A program made the position numbers and the translations under genes. The notes beneath the pieces are model-generated. The model ran no database searches, was not told the origin of the DNA, and saw nothing but the letters and a program-made list of their open reading frames with translations. From contig CM077025.1 in assembly GCA_039090855.1 (NCBI GenBank), forward strand, positions 95,770,489-95,834,488: a stretch of 64,000 nucleotides of DNA, given 5' to 3'. The stretch comes from Macrothele yani. Lineage: Eukaryota; Arthropoda; Arachnida; Araneae; Macrothelidae. Positions 1 to 11,463 of this stretch are shown in pieces; position 1 is the first letter of the stretch; every line of letters starts with the position of its first letter.

Positions 1-1062
1 ATCTCTGATCCGGATGCAGTTTGCTCTCTGGTTCGTCGATATTTTACTATCAAATACAGTGAAACTCCTCAGCCTTCTGTTTCTGCTTCTGCTACTTTAT
101 TCTTTGCTCTTCCCCAAGTTCCTTCCAATCTCTCTGATTCCCTTTTACAACCTATTTCGCAGACTGAACTTCGGACCATTCTTGCCTCTCTAAATTCCCG
201 TGCTGTCCCAGGTCCAGATGGCCTTCCGCTCCTTTTCTACCGTACTTTTCTCACTTCGTTGCTTCCATTTCTTCTCGCCGCTTTCAATGCTGCTCTTTCC
301 TCCTCTTCTCTTCCGAGGGGTTTCACAGAGGCTCATATGGTGTTATTCCCCAAGAAAGGCGATCTGCTTGACTTGGGAAACTGGCGTCCTATCTCGCTAC
401 TAAACATTGACTATAAACTCTTCACTAAACTCCTTTCCAGTCGACTCAACCAAGTTCTTCCATTTCTTCTTTCTCTCGACCAGACCTACACGTTTCCTGG
501 TCGGTCCATCACTTCTAATCTCGATCTCCTTCGAGATCTCCTACATCTGGCTCGTACTAACTCTGAACCACTTGCCCTCTTTAATCTTGACCAAAGAGCT
601 GCTTTCGACAATATCTCACATTCGTATCTTTCTGCTGTTCTTATTGCTTTCGGCTTTCCTTTTGCTTTTGTTACCTCTATTCTTGCCCTTTATCAGGACA
701 CTGCTTTCCACGTCAAGACGGCCGCCTTCTTGACTGCACCTATTCCTTTTCGGAGAGGCATTCGGCAGGGTTGCCCACTTTCTGGGCAGCTCTTTGCCAT
801 TGCTTTTGAGCCGTTTCTTCGTTCTGTCCATCGAGCCTTTATAGATGCACTGCCACCGCCTACTGCAAGTACTAGGCACTTTTCTGTGACATACTCTGCA
901 TATGCCGATGACGCGACCTTTTGTGAACGGACAGACGCTCAATTCGACATCTTGCTCCAGATTTACGATCAATATTCTTCATGTTCAGCGGCATCACTTA
1001 ATACATCCAAGAGTGCAGGTCTATGGAGCGGAGCGTGGGCCTCTGGGACTGACACCCCGTGA
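1..1062 (+). pseudogene. Reverse transcriptase domain of Tx1-like LINE (partial)
   Basis: An open frame of 353 codons with no start inside the window. It carries the LINE reverse transcriptase blocks in order: NWRPISLLNIDYKLFTKLL near residue 128, FNLDQRAAFD near 194, RQGCPLSGQLFAIAFEPFL near 255, and the catalytic SAYADDAT near 299, where the two aspartates bind metal. The spacing and wording of these blocks resemble the Xenopus Tx1 polyprotein more than RTE, R1 or Jockey. The role would be target-primed reverse transcription. A frameshift at about 1030-1060 cuts it short (the sequence turns to SGAWASGTDTP), so I call it broken. The long intact RT core suggests fairly recent insertion. Confidence 0.8.
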
Positions 1063-2611
1063 GGCGCCTCATGGACTGCTTCATCCTAAACATTCCTTGG
1101 GGTCCATCTCGGAGTCCGTCTTTCTGCTCAAAATGAAACATGGAATGCTCTCAGAACACGCCTTACTCGAACTGCTGCCTTCTGGCGAGGTTCCCAGTTT
1201 TGTACTTCTTACTTCTCAAGAGCTAGAATAGCTCAGACTTATATTCTTTCACCATGCCTGTATGCATGGTCAGCTGAACGTATGCCCATTTATCACCTCA
1301 ATGAAATCACTCGAATCATCTCAACGATAATATGGAACAGGTACCATTGGATCCAGGTCTCCACTCTCTGTTGTCGAGTCACTGATGCAGGTATTTCACT
1401 GCTGGACGTTCGCACCTACTATAAAGCACATAAAGTGTTTTCTTTCCTGCGGCTACTAAGTGCACCAGAGTCGCCAGTTACGCTCGTTAGAGATGTCATG
1501 ATATCGCCTAGGAATTCCCGAATCACTTTCATCATGTATCTTCTAATGGATCAATCTCCTTTTTCCATTCTAAACTTTCCCCTTGCTACAAAGAGGTCCT
1601 TTCCTTTCTCCGTTCTTTACCCCTCTTCCGTGCTCCACCGGCTTCCACCACTGAACTATTAGCTGAGCCCCTGTTCTTTTCTTCCATCCTTCATCCCCCT
1701 AATGCTCCCTACTTTACGGACCTTTCCTAGCTCCCCGCCGGAATAGTATCTGTTCAGGATCTAATTTCTCCAGATCTTTTTGGAAACCCTTCTCTAATCT
1801 TTCCCCCCTCCTTACCCCTACCTCTTCCTCTCTTTTGCTGTATGATTCCTTCCGTTCTTCAATCATTACCCTCTTTCCTAACCTTGCCTCTCAAGCTGGG
1901 TTAACTCTTGTTCCCTCTGCCTCTCTTCCTCTTCCCTTTTTCCTTTCCGTTCGGGGCTCATCACTTCCTCTCTCCAGGTTTTCTATCTCGTCTCTTTACC
2001 GTTGTCTCATTGATCCACTGTATGCTACACCATTGATGATTCCAGATGTTCCGAATGTCCCCCTTTCACAAGTGTGGTCCATGTCTAATTCACCACTATC
2101 TGTTCCAGCAGAAAGAAACATCCAATGGTTGTTTCTTCATCGGCGGTTACCAGTTCCTACCACATAATTCAGGACGACGCTTGTTGATTCGCCTAACTGC
2201 ATGTTTTGCTCTACGATTGCGGATGTAGATCATGTATATCAACATTGCACAGTGCTTCTTCCCTTGTTACATCTGACCTTCACTACTGCACAGTGCCTTA
2301 GTACTACTGATCTCTCTTTCTCAGCCTATAGCACGTTACTCAGTTCCAGTGCTCTGCCTATTCCTATATCAGAGTCATGTGCTTATGTTTTCATATTAGC
2401 AAAACATGTGATTTTTTGCTACTATCAACAGCTTCGTTCTACCCCTATACAGCCTACCATCTTTCAGGCGGGAGTTGCGATGTGCAGTCAGTTCCGGAAC
2501 AGACTGATTTCACGCTTGAGGCTTGCTTTCACTGTTGCTAAGGCTGCGAATCGAATCCCACACTTTATGTCAGTGTGGTTACCTTTTCGTCAATGGTTGT
2601 TTGGTCCATAA
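1..2611 (+). mobile_element. Tx1-like (L1 superfamily) LINE, enters from left edge, decayed 3' half
   Basis: A non-LTR retrotransposon on the plus strand. The reverse transcriptase part is open from base 1 (see the separate entry). After about base 1040 the coding signal continues in shifted frames. Traces of the region downstream of the RT appear near 1282-1500 (HLNEITRIISTIIWNRYHW) and 2490-2611 (SRLRLAFTVAKAANRIPHF, then a stop after WLFGP). These are the usual C-terminal positions of this LINE group. The 5' end, including any endonuclease, lies outside the window. No poly(A) tail or target duplication was found, so the 3' limit is set by the last recognisable codon. It lies downstream of the P5CS gene. 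Confidence 0.75.
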
Positions 2612-3167
2612 GAAGACCTTAGACTATTGTTCTGACTTCTGTTAATTTGTTTGGACTAACAAAAGTATAGTTTTGTTATTAACGTGTTCTTAGGTGCCCT
2701 CTTCATTATTGCTGCCTAATGTTACTGCGCGTCTGCATGTTTCTCACCAACAAGGTCCTGTAGGTGAGGTTGTTTTTTTGTTACACCACAGGCACTTAGA
2801 ATAAGTTTAAAGTTTTATGTTCAACGCTTTCCTTATGTCTGCCGGGCTTTATAATTTCTGGTTCATGCTCACGGTGCTGAGCAAATGTTTGTTAGTGTTT
2901 AAATTTAATTATTAATTTTGCACAGTGGGGTTTTTGATCATGTTACATGTACATAAAGGTATATGATCAGTCGAATACACAATGTTCAGCGAGGTTTAGC
3001 ACTTTTGTTGTACAAAGAGTATTTGTTCCTCGTTCAGATATTTGTACTATACCTGAAGTATAGTTGCTATGCCAAAAGCTCAGGTTTGTATATACTAATG
3101 TACTTTCCTAATTGCACTGTAAAATTTATGTTCGGCACATTTCGCATGTTGGGTCAAGATTAGATGT
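2612..3167. other. LINE 3' flank, no gene recognised
   Basis: T-rich sequence after the LINE stop. A stretch near 2862-2900 (catgctcacggtgctgagca) resembles one arm of the hairpin at 3168-3227, which suggests a related copy. Nothing else is supported here. Confidence 0.5.
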
Positions 3168-3227
3168 CTTAAGTTTAATGCTCATGGTGCGGAGCAAACG
3201 TTTTGCACCATGAGCATTAAATTTAAG
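3168..3227. repeat. Hairpin with 23-bp arms
   Basis: Arms at 3168-3190 and 3205-3227 pair with one mismatch around a 14-base loop. The arm core is AATGCTCATGGTGC. The right arm runs directly into the transposase remnant that begins at 3231. Confidence 0.8.
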
Positions 3228-3230
3228 AAA

Positions 3231-3497
3231 TCTGCTCCGGATGTAGAGACGTTGAAAAGCAGAATAACTGACGTCATTGGTTCCCTCACTGCTGAGATGT
3301 TAAACAAAACATGGCGCAAAATCGAATGTCGCTTAGATGTCCGCCGAGCCACAAACGGCGTCCATGTGTAGTTTCACTGACACTGGAAAAAGAACTTTGC
3401 TTGTGCACCATTACTGTCGTGCAATCCCTTTCTTGTACCTCTAATACATTTTTTATATTAATTTTTGTAATGTGGGGAAAACTTTATGGGCACCCTG
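3231..3497 (+). mobile_element. Tc/mariner-superfamily transposase C-terminus and right end
   Basis: A frame at 3231-3371 reads SAPDVETLKSRITDVIG, then EMLNKTWRKIECRLDVRRAT, and ends NGVHV before a TAG stop. This is the familiar C-terminal tail of a group of arthropod IS630/Tc/mariner-like transposases. About 120 bases later the sequence ends in ACTTTATGGGCACCCTG followed by TA, which looks like a terminal inverted repeat plus TA target site. The left part is gone, and the 23-bp hairpin sits at the breakpoint. The subfamily assignment is from memory of related proteins. Confidence 0.6.
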
Positions 3498-3499
3498 TA

Positions 3500-6260
3500 T
3501 TATTTCACAAAACTTCTAAATATAAAATTTACTCTTGATAGCTATGATAGCTTTTGTTTCAAGGATTACACAGACTGCTACATATACATCGTACGATCAT
3601 CTGTACAATAATTTAAATACCCGGTTTCTTACGGCAGCACAATATTGTATAACAGTTGGTGCACAAAATGCGGGAAAAGAGAACAAATATCTTGTGCCAC
3701 AATAACAAAATTTCATGCGATATGCTATCCACAATATGCGATCTCGCTACAGAACTTCAAAATCAGTTCCTTTGACAGACGATTGAAATTTAACAGTTAA
3801 TCAAACCTCAAGTATTGCCGCGAATATATCCTATTACTAGAATGTTTTCGTCATGTGGATATAGAAACGGCGAGAAAGGAGTTTTCCCGTTAACCCTCCA
3901 GGTGGCAAGCAAACATACAAGCATATGTATATACGTTCGGAGATTTCTGTGCCCAAAGTGACGGCGACACAATAATACGTTCATCGAAAACCTATTCAAA
4001 AGCCGCGAGAACGCAATATTGCGTCGAACATTTTTTCAGGATTACAGTGGCGAGAACTGTGTTCTCGCCACTGTACTTTTTCAGGCTCACCGTGGCGAGA
4101 ACGGCAGTTTGCATGTTTGTAACAGTCCCAAAATGATGTTCTTTCATATACGCATCTTAACGACGGCGTATACTACAGAAAGACGACGCTTTTAAGGGAG
4201 TCTCCTGTCATACATGACAAAATTTCGCATTACCTGTTCCAAAGCTCTTTCTTCCGTAAATTAACCCGACCAGGTGGGGTTAATTTCTTCCGTAAATTAA
4301 TCCGGCCTGGGGGGGGTAATTTACGGAAGAAATTGTGGAATGGTTTCTAAAAATTCAGAATTTTCCGTTATGACATCTTTAAAACTGCAATTAACTGTCA
4401 TTGTAAGAAAGGAATTGCGGAAAGGTTTCTGTAAATACAGAATTTTCCTCGAGTATCAAAAATCCGTGAAGTTTCTTTCCGTTATTTACCGAAAAGGTTG
4501 TATCAGAAATATGCTTCGTTAATTCACAAAAAGGAATCACGGCAAGTTGTTCGTGAATTTCAGAATTTTTTTTGCAGTGTTTCTTGGTTACTCTAAGTTT
4601 CAATTAAGGTACATATCTCTGTCCATAATTAAGAAATGCAAGAATCCATTATTTAACAGTTTTCTCTTAATTCTTTTACGTGCAAGTACAGGCTACCAAT
4701 AACTTATATCAATATGCCTAACCTCAAAATTTCTGTTAAGGTGTGAATTTTCTGTCTGTGGTGCTACTTAAATGACAAAGAAATTCGCTATAATATCTGT
4801 TTGCACTAGTGCATTTATAAATCACCTAGAATTCGCATCATCCGATGGCTGAGATGGGATAGTGTGACCCTTAGAGATTGACAAAACCCTGTGGGTTAAA
4901 AAATCTGAATGCACAAGGAAATATCCTTGTGCCTATAATATTAACTATTTTATTAATCTCATTTTCTCAGACTTCAAGCGTGTTGTCTTACAACACTTTC
5001 ACGACCGTTCTATGACGGAAGGCAAACATTTCTATAACTGCGTTACCTGTGCAAAGCACTTTGCTTTGGTTGAAAAAATACTTAAATTTCCGTGAGTTTT
5101 TTTTTATTTTGTTTTTTGGTTTTGTCTTATTTGTTTTGTTTTCTTTTAGAGTACGCTTTATTACTCCTAGTATGCTTTTCGTTTCGTTCTATCTATAATA
5201 TGAGAGTCCTTAGAGAAAAGTTTGTTTTTTTTTTCTGAAAGAAATGAAACTTTCTTGAGATGCCTCATAAAAGCCGAAAACTTAAACAGCAGGGCAGTTT
5301 CTAGTGCCATATTCACTTGCAGCTCACATAGCACACCATTTCTTGCGTCGCAACCTTAGTAAAGAGACTCGGTTGTAAAAAAAAGAAAAAAAGTACAAGA
5401 AGAAGAAACAGAACTTCTCCTAGATTTCGTCACGATGATAAAATGGGAAAATGGAATTTTGCTGCGTGCTTAAGGCAAGGCAAACGAATTTTAGACGTTT
5501 TCTCTTCATAACATATTTGACAGATAATAAAAGCAGGAGAAAAAGTCATAAAATCCCGCTGTATAAACATAATATTCCTTTGCGTATTCATACCTGTATT
5601 TTTTTCCCCTCAACATCGTGAAGGACAGAGGTAAATGGCATCCACGGATGAGACGTAACCAAAGGAAGAGGAAGATACTTTACACAACGAACAAAAACAA
5701 TAAGATTAGCTGAAGTTAGGAAACTTTTCTTGGTAACATGAGTAACTTGTTGGAAAGCCTTTTTCCCTCACTAAACAACGTCACTTCGTAGAGTTCATTT
5801 CGCTTCAACTGAAAACAATGCCAAAAATAAGAAAGGTTCCAGTTTCTTTTTTCCTTTTTCCCATTGTGGGTGTATGCTTGCAGTTGGAGTTTCAGCTACT
5901 CTTTTACTATGCTATGCGTTCGTTTACCGAATTTTTCTCATTTTCCACAGTGAAAGGTGAGAAGCTTAAGGGATCAGAAATCGATACGATTTCTTCAGCC
6001 CGCTTCTATTTGGTCAACAGGTTCTGAACTCTATGCGTTATAATGGCTTACGTGTCGTAAACTCCTGACGAGATTCTTCTCAAATGGAAAGAATTTTTTA
6101 TATACACGGCTTAATGTAAATCAGAACGCAAAAGAACTATTGCCAACTTTGGGAAACATTTTCTTATATCCAAAGATAGTCTTTATTTCAAAGCTTCATT
6201 GAAAAGAAATACCTGTCGTAACAGATAAGAAAAATCCGTCCATTCAAATGTCTTTCATTT
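3500..6260. other. AT-rich intergenic stretch with hairpins, no gene
   Basis: No coding signal I can support. Two foldbacks stand out. Positions 4044-4074 form a 14-bp perfect stem (ACAGTGGCGAGAAC) with a 3-base loop, and a third copy of the stem sequence lies just downstream. Arms at 4248-4263 and 4317-4332 (TTTCTTCCGTAAATTA and its complement) pair, with another direct copy between them. Short open frames here have no recognisable similarity. Confidence 0.5.
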
Positions 6261-6293
6261 CTTTCTTTCTTTCTCTCTCTCTCTCTCTCTCTT
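6261..6293. repeat. (CT)n microsatellite
   Basis: CTTT repeats pass into a pure CT run. Confidence 0.9.
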
Positions 6294-6810
6294 TATACCA
6301 AATTTTGCGTGAATGCACCAGATTTCAGCGCTTTATGACAAAGACTGCACAAAAACGCTTGAGTTGAAATTATTCTTTTAAAATGCAACCACTCAGGAAA
6401 AATTCAAATTCAGTGTACATTATTCCCCAGAATTCCCAGGTCGCGCTGCGTTATGCTTCCATCTCATCTGCTTTTGGATATGATATATCCATTTTAGATG
6501 TCCAGTTGGAAGAAAGTAAATTTTATAGCAGTGAGGGTAAAGTATAAAAAAGATTTCGCATATATTCAGATTTTCGTGTTGCACAATTTTTCTTTTAAAT
6601 GGCGTGAGTGTATATTTCAGTTTGCCATGATTCATCTCTGCTTCAGCAAAACATATTCAAAATATTCGTTTCACGTGAACTTCACGTAACCACGTCCATC
6701 TTTAGAGCACGCTTTTACTCATTTTCTTGCAGCGAATGTTCTCCCCAGATGGCGTTATTATTCATTATACATAACATTTTACGTAACAGTCATCCGTCTT
6801 TAATTTGAAG

Positions 6811-6948
6811 CCACTGGTTCCAGGGAAGGGAGAGAGCCAGTTCCGATAGGATAACCACACCACTCATGTCTTGCCCTAGATTCTAACCGTGACACATCTC
6901 GGACGAATGATCAGACGTCGGCGCTTAGACCACTGCGCCACCGAAGAC
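6811..6948 (-). mobile_element. tRNA-derived SINE, family 1, divergent copy
   Basis: Reading the minus strand, the head matches the A-box region (GGTGGCGCAGTGGTCTAAGCG in better copies) and GATCATTCGTCCGA, followed by the body segment ending ACTGGTTCCAGGGAAGGG as read on plus. It is a truncated, old member of the family seen intact at 42117 and 51061. It directly abuts the 40-bp satellite. Confidence 0.7.
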
Positions 6949-7675
6949 GTAAAACACTTTTTATGTCAAATAGATTAATTGCGGACATTCAGCAACTCTA
7001 GCTGACATTCAGCAAAGCACTTCTTATGTCAAATAGATGATTCAGGAGAGGCAAAAATACATCTCATGTCAAATAGATAAGTCACGGAGAGATAAAACAC
7101 TTCTTATGTCAAATAGATGATTCGGCTCCCCCGGTGTCGCAGTGGTCTAAGCGATGGCCTCTGATCATTCGTCCAAAAGGGGTCCGGGTCCGAATCCCGG
7201 TGAGGAATGGATGTTGTGTTTGTCTTATGGCACTGGCTCTTTCCCTTCCCTGGAACCAGAGAGCTCTAAATTAAGAACGGGCGACTGCTTATAGCCCATT
7301 GAGTTGCTCACGGTGGTCGTTAAATCTCCAATCAAATAAAAAAGAAAATAGATGATCAACGGAAGTAAAACACTTAATGTCAAATAGATGATTCTTGAGA
7401 GGCGAAAATACATCTTATGTCAAATAGATGATTCGCGGCGAGGCAAATATACATCTTATGTCAAATAGATTATTCGCGGAAAGGCAATACACATCTTATG
7501 TCAAATAGATAATTCACGGAGAGGCAAAACACTTCTAATGTCAAATAGATGATTCACGGAGAGGCAAAACAATTCTTGTGTCAAATAGATGATTCACGGA
7601 GAGGCAAAACAATTCTTGTGTCAAATAGATGATTCACGAAGAGGAGAAACACTTCTTATGTCAAAGAGATGCAGA
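6949..7675. repeat. 40-bp tandem repeat array, split by a SINE
   Basis: Units of about 40 bp contain ATGTCAAATAGATGATTCAC followed by GGAGAGGCAAAACACTTCTT, with variation. About four units lie left of the SINE and eight to nine to its right. The most similar adjacent units are at the right end, which suggests expansion there. No genes are present. Confidence 0.9.
7122..7345 (+). mobile_element. tRNA-derived SINE, family 1, inserted in satellite
   Basis: A full-length copy with head, B-box-like GGGTCCGAATCCC, body (CACTGGCTCTTTCCC) and A-rich 3' end. The direct repeat AAATAGATGAT at 7111-7121 and 7346-7356 flanks it and is part of the satellite unit, so the SINE landed in the array. Confidence 0.85.
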
Positions 7676-7693
7676 CAAGGAGATAATGATCAG

Positions 7694-8545
7694 TTGAGAT
7701 AGTTTAATCCGCCTTCGTGTTGCTAACCGACAGTCATTTTTGCAGGTACCCCCTCAGCATTGCGGTGTATGATCCAGGAACTTGCCAACAAGAGTAAAGA
7801 AGTGTGATGCAGGATGAACTTACAAGAAACAAAATTGATGTACAGTGGTTTCACAAGAACTGAAGATTTAGAAGTTGATGGGGGCAAATTTAGAAGTAAC
7901 TGATTCCTGCATCTACCTTGAACAAGAGATATCGAGCCAGAACATTAAAGAAGAAATTAATAGGCGTAAAAAACTTGATTGGAGTGCATTTGGAAAAAGC
8001 AGTGCAATTTAAGGAGCAATTTACCATTGTTTTTAACCCGTCGTTTGTAACGCTATCAGCATTTCTCTCACGCTTCGCATGTAAATGGTGCCATTTATTT
8101 GGAAGTGACCCCGTAGCGTCCAAAGACGGGTTAAAAGAAAGTGTTTAATCAGTGAATCCCCCAGTTCTTACTTATAGAGCCGAGACATGGAACTTAAATG
8201 AAGAGGACATTCAGAGGCTGCAGACAACTCAAAGCAGCATGGAAAGATACTTGCTTGGTATATAGGAAGATAGGGAGAGGAACTCATGAGTCACAGGAAT
8301 GACAAGAGTGGGTGACATCATGATCAAACTGAAGGTCCTCAACTCATAATAGGTCGGAAATATTGCTAGAAGAACTGCTGGACAACTGAAATGCTGGGTT
8401 GGATTCCAAGGGTCAGGAAAATATCCAGAAGAAGACCACGTGGGAGATGGATGGAGGAAATTCCCATGCTGGAATGATGTGTAAGAAAATTGCTCTCGAA
8501 AGCGATTTGTGGAAATGATTTGAGGAGACCTTTATCCAGCACTAA
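7694..8545 (+). mobile_element. RTE-type LINE, 5'-truncated fragment
   Basis: This matches the last third of the RTE copies at 18758 and 59316. It starts at the reverse transcriptase active-site region (TTCGTGTTGCTAACCGACAG, where the intact copies read FADD), continues through the segment equivalent to MIQELADKSKE, and ends near GAGACCTTTATCCAGCA. Several stops and frameshifts make it non-coding. A 94-bp MITE interrupts it. Confidence 0.8.
8037..8130. mobile_element. 94-bp MITE with TTAA target duplication (piggyBac-like)
   Basis: Imperfect terminal inverted repeats, CCCGTCGTTTGTAACGC and (reversed) CCCGTCTTTGGACGC, are flanked by TTAA at 8033-8036 and 8131-8134. The uninterrupted RTE copies read CTTAAAAGAAA at the same point, which gives the empty site. 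TTAA duplication and CCC ends are typical of piggyBac relatives. A larger relative is at 22821. Confidence 0.8.
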
Positions 8546-8549
8546 ATTC

Positions 8550-9000
8550 AGAAGTGTTGATATCGAATGGAAGTGAACGTGATTAACGTTTTCCGTGTGC
8601 TTTCCACTTTTTCCAGGAGTGAAGCTCTCCTGATAGTTGGAATACATGCACGACCATCCATGGAGTGGAGTAAAAAAACACGACTGGTCAGACCAGCACA
8701 CTTTCTCCCAGTCATCCGACGTCGAACTTGCATGATCTTTGTACCAGGCGAAGAACCGCGGTTAGGAGAAGATATCGTTGGTGTTGTCTGTTGTTATGGT
8801 TGATACGTGCGGGGGTGCGACACATGGCCATGACAGATACTGTTCCAGGTTGGCCTCTATTGTATTGGGTAATGAACTGTTGAACAGGACTGTACGAGTC
8901 ATGGGACACGGCGTTCACCTCTCACATCAACCTCTCGCTGTCCTGCGCAGTTTTGCCAGTCCCGATACACTTTAATTACGGCGGCGGCTCATAAACCACC
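8550..9000 (-). mobile_element. Tc1-like transposase fragment (minus strand)
   Basis: Minus-strand frames contain ITQYNRGQPGTVSVMAMCR, which matches the mid-N-terminal segment YNRGQ..T of the Tc1 copy at 52215, and then SRVFLLHSMDGRACIP near the first catalytic region. No termini were found. Confidence 0.55.
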
Positions 9001-9114
9001 CACCAGTTCAGTCGTTTGGGAAACCGAAGCACACGCGCTCCGACCTCCCCAAATCCTTCCGTTTACCCAGCAGTCTCCTAATTTCACTACTTACTACCCC
9101 ACTCATACCTCATA

Positions 9115-10309
9115 CACTGAAGAGCAATTGAATTAGAGATACCTGTCTAGTAACGTGTAGCTCCACCTTTCGCCCTGATGACGGCGGCAATTCGTCTCGG
9201 CATGGACTCGACAAGACACCGGAAACGTTGGGAAGCCATACGGATCCACGGCCACTGAACAAGCTCCCACAGTTCACGAAGATTTCATGGAGGGTCGAAC
9301 ATCTCTCTCGATGGCATCTCAGATGTGCTCGATGGGATTGAGGTCAGGGGATCTAGCTGGCCAAGAGAGCGAGGTCACGTCGGTGGAGTGTTCATCCAAT
9401 CATTCGGATACAATTCGGGAGCCACATTGTCTTGTTGCAGGATGAGGTCCACAGTGGAATGTTGAAGACGCACAAACGGGAGCAAATGGTCGTCCAGGAT
9501 ATCCCGGTAACGTTGACCTGTGAGGGGCGATGTCGCACATACCAGGGGTCCCATTTCAGTCCACGTAAACAGTCCCCAGACGAGAATGCCACCCCCACCA
9601 GCTTAAAGAGTACCCTGCTGGCAAGAAGGATCGCTTCATGTGGTTTCCGCCGTACTCGTATCATACCATCCGCATGTACCAACGTGAATCTCGACTCATC
9701 AGTCCAGCCAACATTTTTCCACATGTCTAAGGTCCAGTGGCGATGTTGCTGCGCTCATGCTAATCTTTGCACCCTGTGATGTGCGGTTAGCAGCGGTACC
9801 CTCGTGGGACGATGGCTTCTGTACTCCATAGCGAGGAGATGGTTCTGGAAGGTGTGGCTCCTTACACGTTTTTTTGCGCAAGAGTAAAATTGCCGAGTGA
9901 TTTCTTGCACTGTGGCCCGTCTATTCGCTGTTACAATGCGAGTTAGCCGAAGATGACCCCGCTCATCCACACGCTGTTGTCCACGGTAGTTGGCCCTTGC
10001 AGGGATGGTTTTGCCGGATTCGATGTACTCACGCTGCACCCGTGACATAGTGGCTCGTGAAAACCCCAGTGCCTGCACGACTTCCGAGATGGAGTGACCC
10101 ATTCGTCGGGCACCGACAATTTGCCCACGATCAAATGCGCATAGGTCCTTCGTTTTACCCATACTGCGTCCGACTCTTACTGAATCCCGTCACATCACTC
10201 CTTATATTGTGAGATCGCTGCATACGTCATGTCGTTTCTGTTTACAGGGCCGCCCACAGCGCCACATTTGCATAAAGCCAGCTGGCTCTAATTCAATTGA
10301 TTTTCAGTG
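9115..10309 (-). mobile_element. Tc1-like element, complete termini
   Basis: A 1195-bp element with 24-bp terminal inverted repeats beginning CACTGAAGAGCAATTGAATT (left) and CACTGAAAATCAATTGAATT (right, reversed). TA duplications lie at 9113-9114 and 10310-10311. It carries one transposase gene on the minus strand and is the nearest element downstream of the P5CS stop. Confidence 0.92.
9147..10162 (-). pseudogene. Tc1-like transposase, broken
   Basis: This would cut and paste the element at TA sites. It starts at ATG 10162 (MGKTKDLCAFDRGQIVGARR), with a paired helix-turn-helix region (SISEVVQALGFSRATMSRVQ, residues about 24-43). It keeps the first catalytic block WTDESRF, then QQDNVAP and the C-terminal VESMPRRIAAVIRAKGGATR before the stop. 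The damage is small: one in-frame TGA near 9755 where Trp is expected, then frameshifts after RRKPHEA, and the block before the catalytic glutamate is scrambled (PRSLGQLDPLTS). The length would be about 338 aa, normal for Tc1. Confidence 0.85.
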
Positions 10310-10907
10310 TATATGCTACGTCAGTCGACTAATTTCGCCTTCTCGGAAATCACGTGGTCATCGGGAGGAATTCCACTTTTGATAGGAATGGTCATAATTC
10401 AGTGTTCACTAGGTGTAAAGCTGGTTTAAGAAATACTGTTTTTATTTAAATTACTGAAAATCGTCTCTTTTTTTTTTGTTCTCATTTCCAAATAGGAAAT
10501 CCCGCACATACATAATTTTATATAATATGTTACGGCTGGCTGCCAAATATATATATATTTTTCCGTTTTTGTTTTGTTTCGTTTTGTTTATTTGGGTGCC
10601 AGTTAAAAAAGTAGTTCCCGACTCCTGCTCTATTCGCTGTAAATGCAAATAGAAACCAGTATTTTTTTTATTGCATTTCCCTGCTTTAAAGATCCTCACG
10701 AATGGGGAAAAAGTCTGAGATTTTGAGAACAAAAAAAATGCACTACAATAATTCTATTTCTCGGCGTTGATTGAGGAACTTCGTGTTCCATTTCGCTATT
10801 AAACAAAACTGAAACTGCTGCCAGCTTGCAATGCTGTTATCATGTTTTTGTTGCAGAACTCGTCAACTTTTCAACGAAAGAGTTTTAGTCTCTTTAGAGC
10901 TCCATGT
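10310..10907. other. AT-rich region, possible distal P5CS 3' UTR or intergenic
   Basis: No coding features. Minus-strand AATAAA motifs occur at 10441-10446 and 10587-10592 and are alternative poly(A) signals if the P5CS transcript runs this far. Confidence 0.4.
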
Positions 10908-10913
10908 TTTATT
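10908..10913 (-). promoter_or_regulatory. Candidate poly(A) signal of P5CS
   Basis: AATAAA on the minus strand, about 245 bases past the P5CS stop, is the first canonical signal downstream. Position is the only evidence. Confidence 0.45.
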
Positions 10914-11155
10914 ATTTTTACAGATATATATATGGTAATGATAATTCCTGATGCTAAAAAGTAGATATATGCATTTCTCAATGTATCGGCGTTACATCGA
11001 TATACAGAAACACTATATATAAAAGTCTTAAGATGCAATATAAACGTCAGCGGGATGGAACAGTTGTCGGTGTTCGCACATGTCCTTAAAAACTTCTATC
11101 ACAGATGAAATGCTCCAAACACGTAGAATGAAGAACGAAAGCCGATGATGAATCG

Positions 11156-11325
11156 TCACAATGCCAAGGGTAGGTTTTCGTGCAAATATTTATTTCCACC
11201 ATCGCTGCTGAAGTCTGACACTGCATTTCCTGATCCCCGTAGCACCCATTTGGTAGTGAGAAGACCTTCGACACCAACAGGACCTCGAGCATGAATACGA
11301 CTCGTACTGATTCCCACTTCAGCGC
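11156..11325 (-). CDS. P5CS: Delta-1-pyrroline-5-carboxylate synthase, last coding exon
   Basis: The bifunctional enzyme makes glutamate-gamma-semialdehyde from glutamate (glutamate 5-kinase plus gamma-glutamyl-phosphate reductase), the first steps of proline and ornithine synthesis, normally in mitochondria. This exon codes for the very end of the reductase domain. It reads [20 protein letters not shown], then [13 protein letters not shown], and ends [11 protein letters not shown] before TGA at 11156-11158, matching the animal ALDH18A1 C-terminus. The acceptor is TTTTACTATAG; the first two bases finish a glycine codon begun by the previous exon (phase 1). No lesions are visible. Upstream minus-strand sequence to 11455 is intron despite being open. 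Confidence 0.96.
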
Positions 11326-11463
11326 CTATAGTAAAATAATATAAAAAACAATTGAGAAAGGAATCCTTCGAAGCTTCTTTCACAACATGAAAATAACATG
11401 ATACCAAAAATTCATTTTGTAATGAGTTATTAAAATCATTAACGGATATACACATACACTATA

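Noticed and set aside
616..972. 118-codon minus-strand open frame
   Set aside because: Shadow of the LINE reverse transcriptase on the other strand.
5818..6027. Small hydrophobic open frame as a membrane peptide
   Set aside because: AT-rich region with frequent chance frames and no supporting signal.
6949..7675. Possible CRISPR-like array
   Set aside because: No unique spacers between repeats; the 40-bp unit is the whole period, and the setting is eukaryotic.
11326..11455. Extension of the P5CS C-terminal frame upstream to 11455
   Set aside because: Similarity stops at the ACTATAG acceptor, and the joined exon at 22226-22321 supplies the correct residues.
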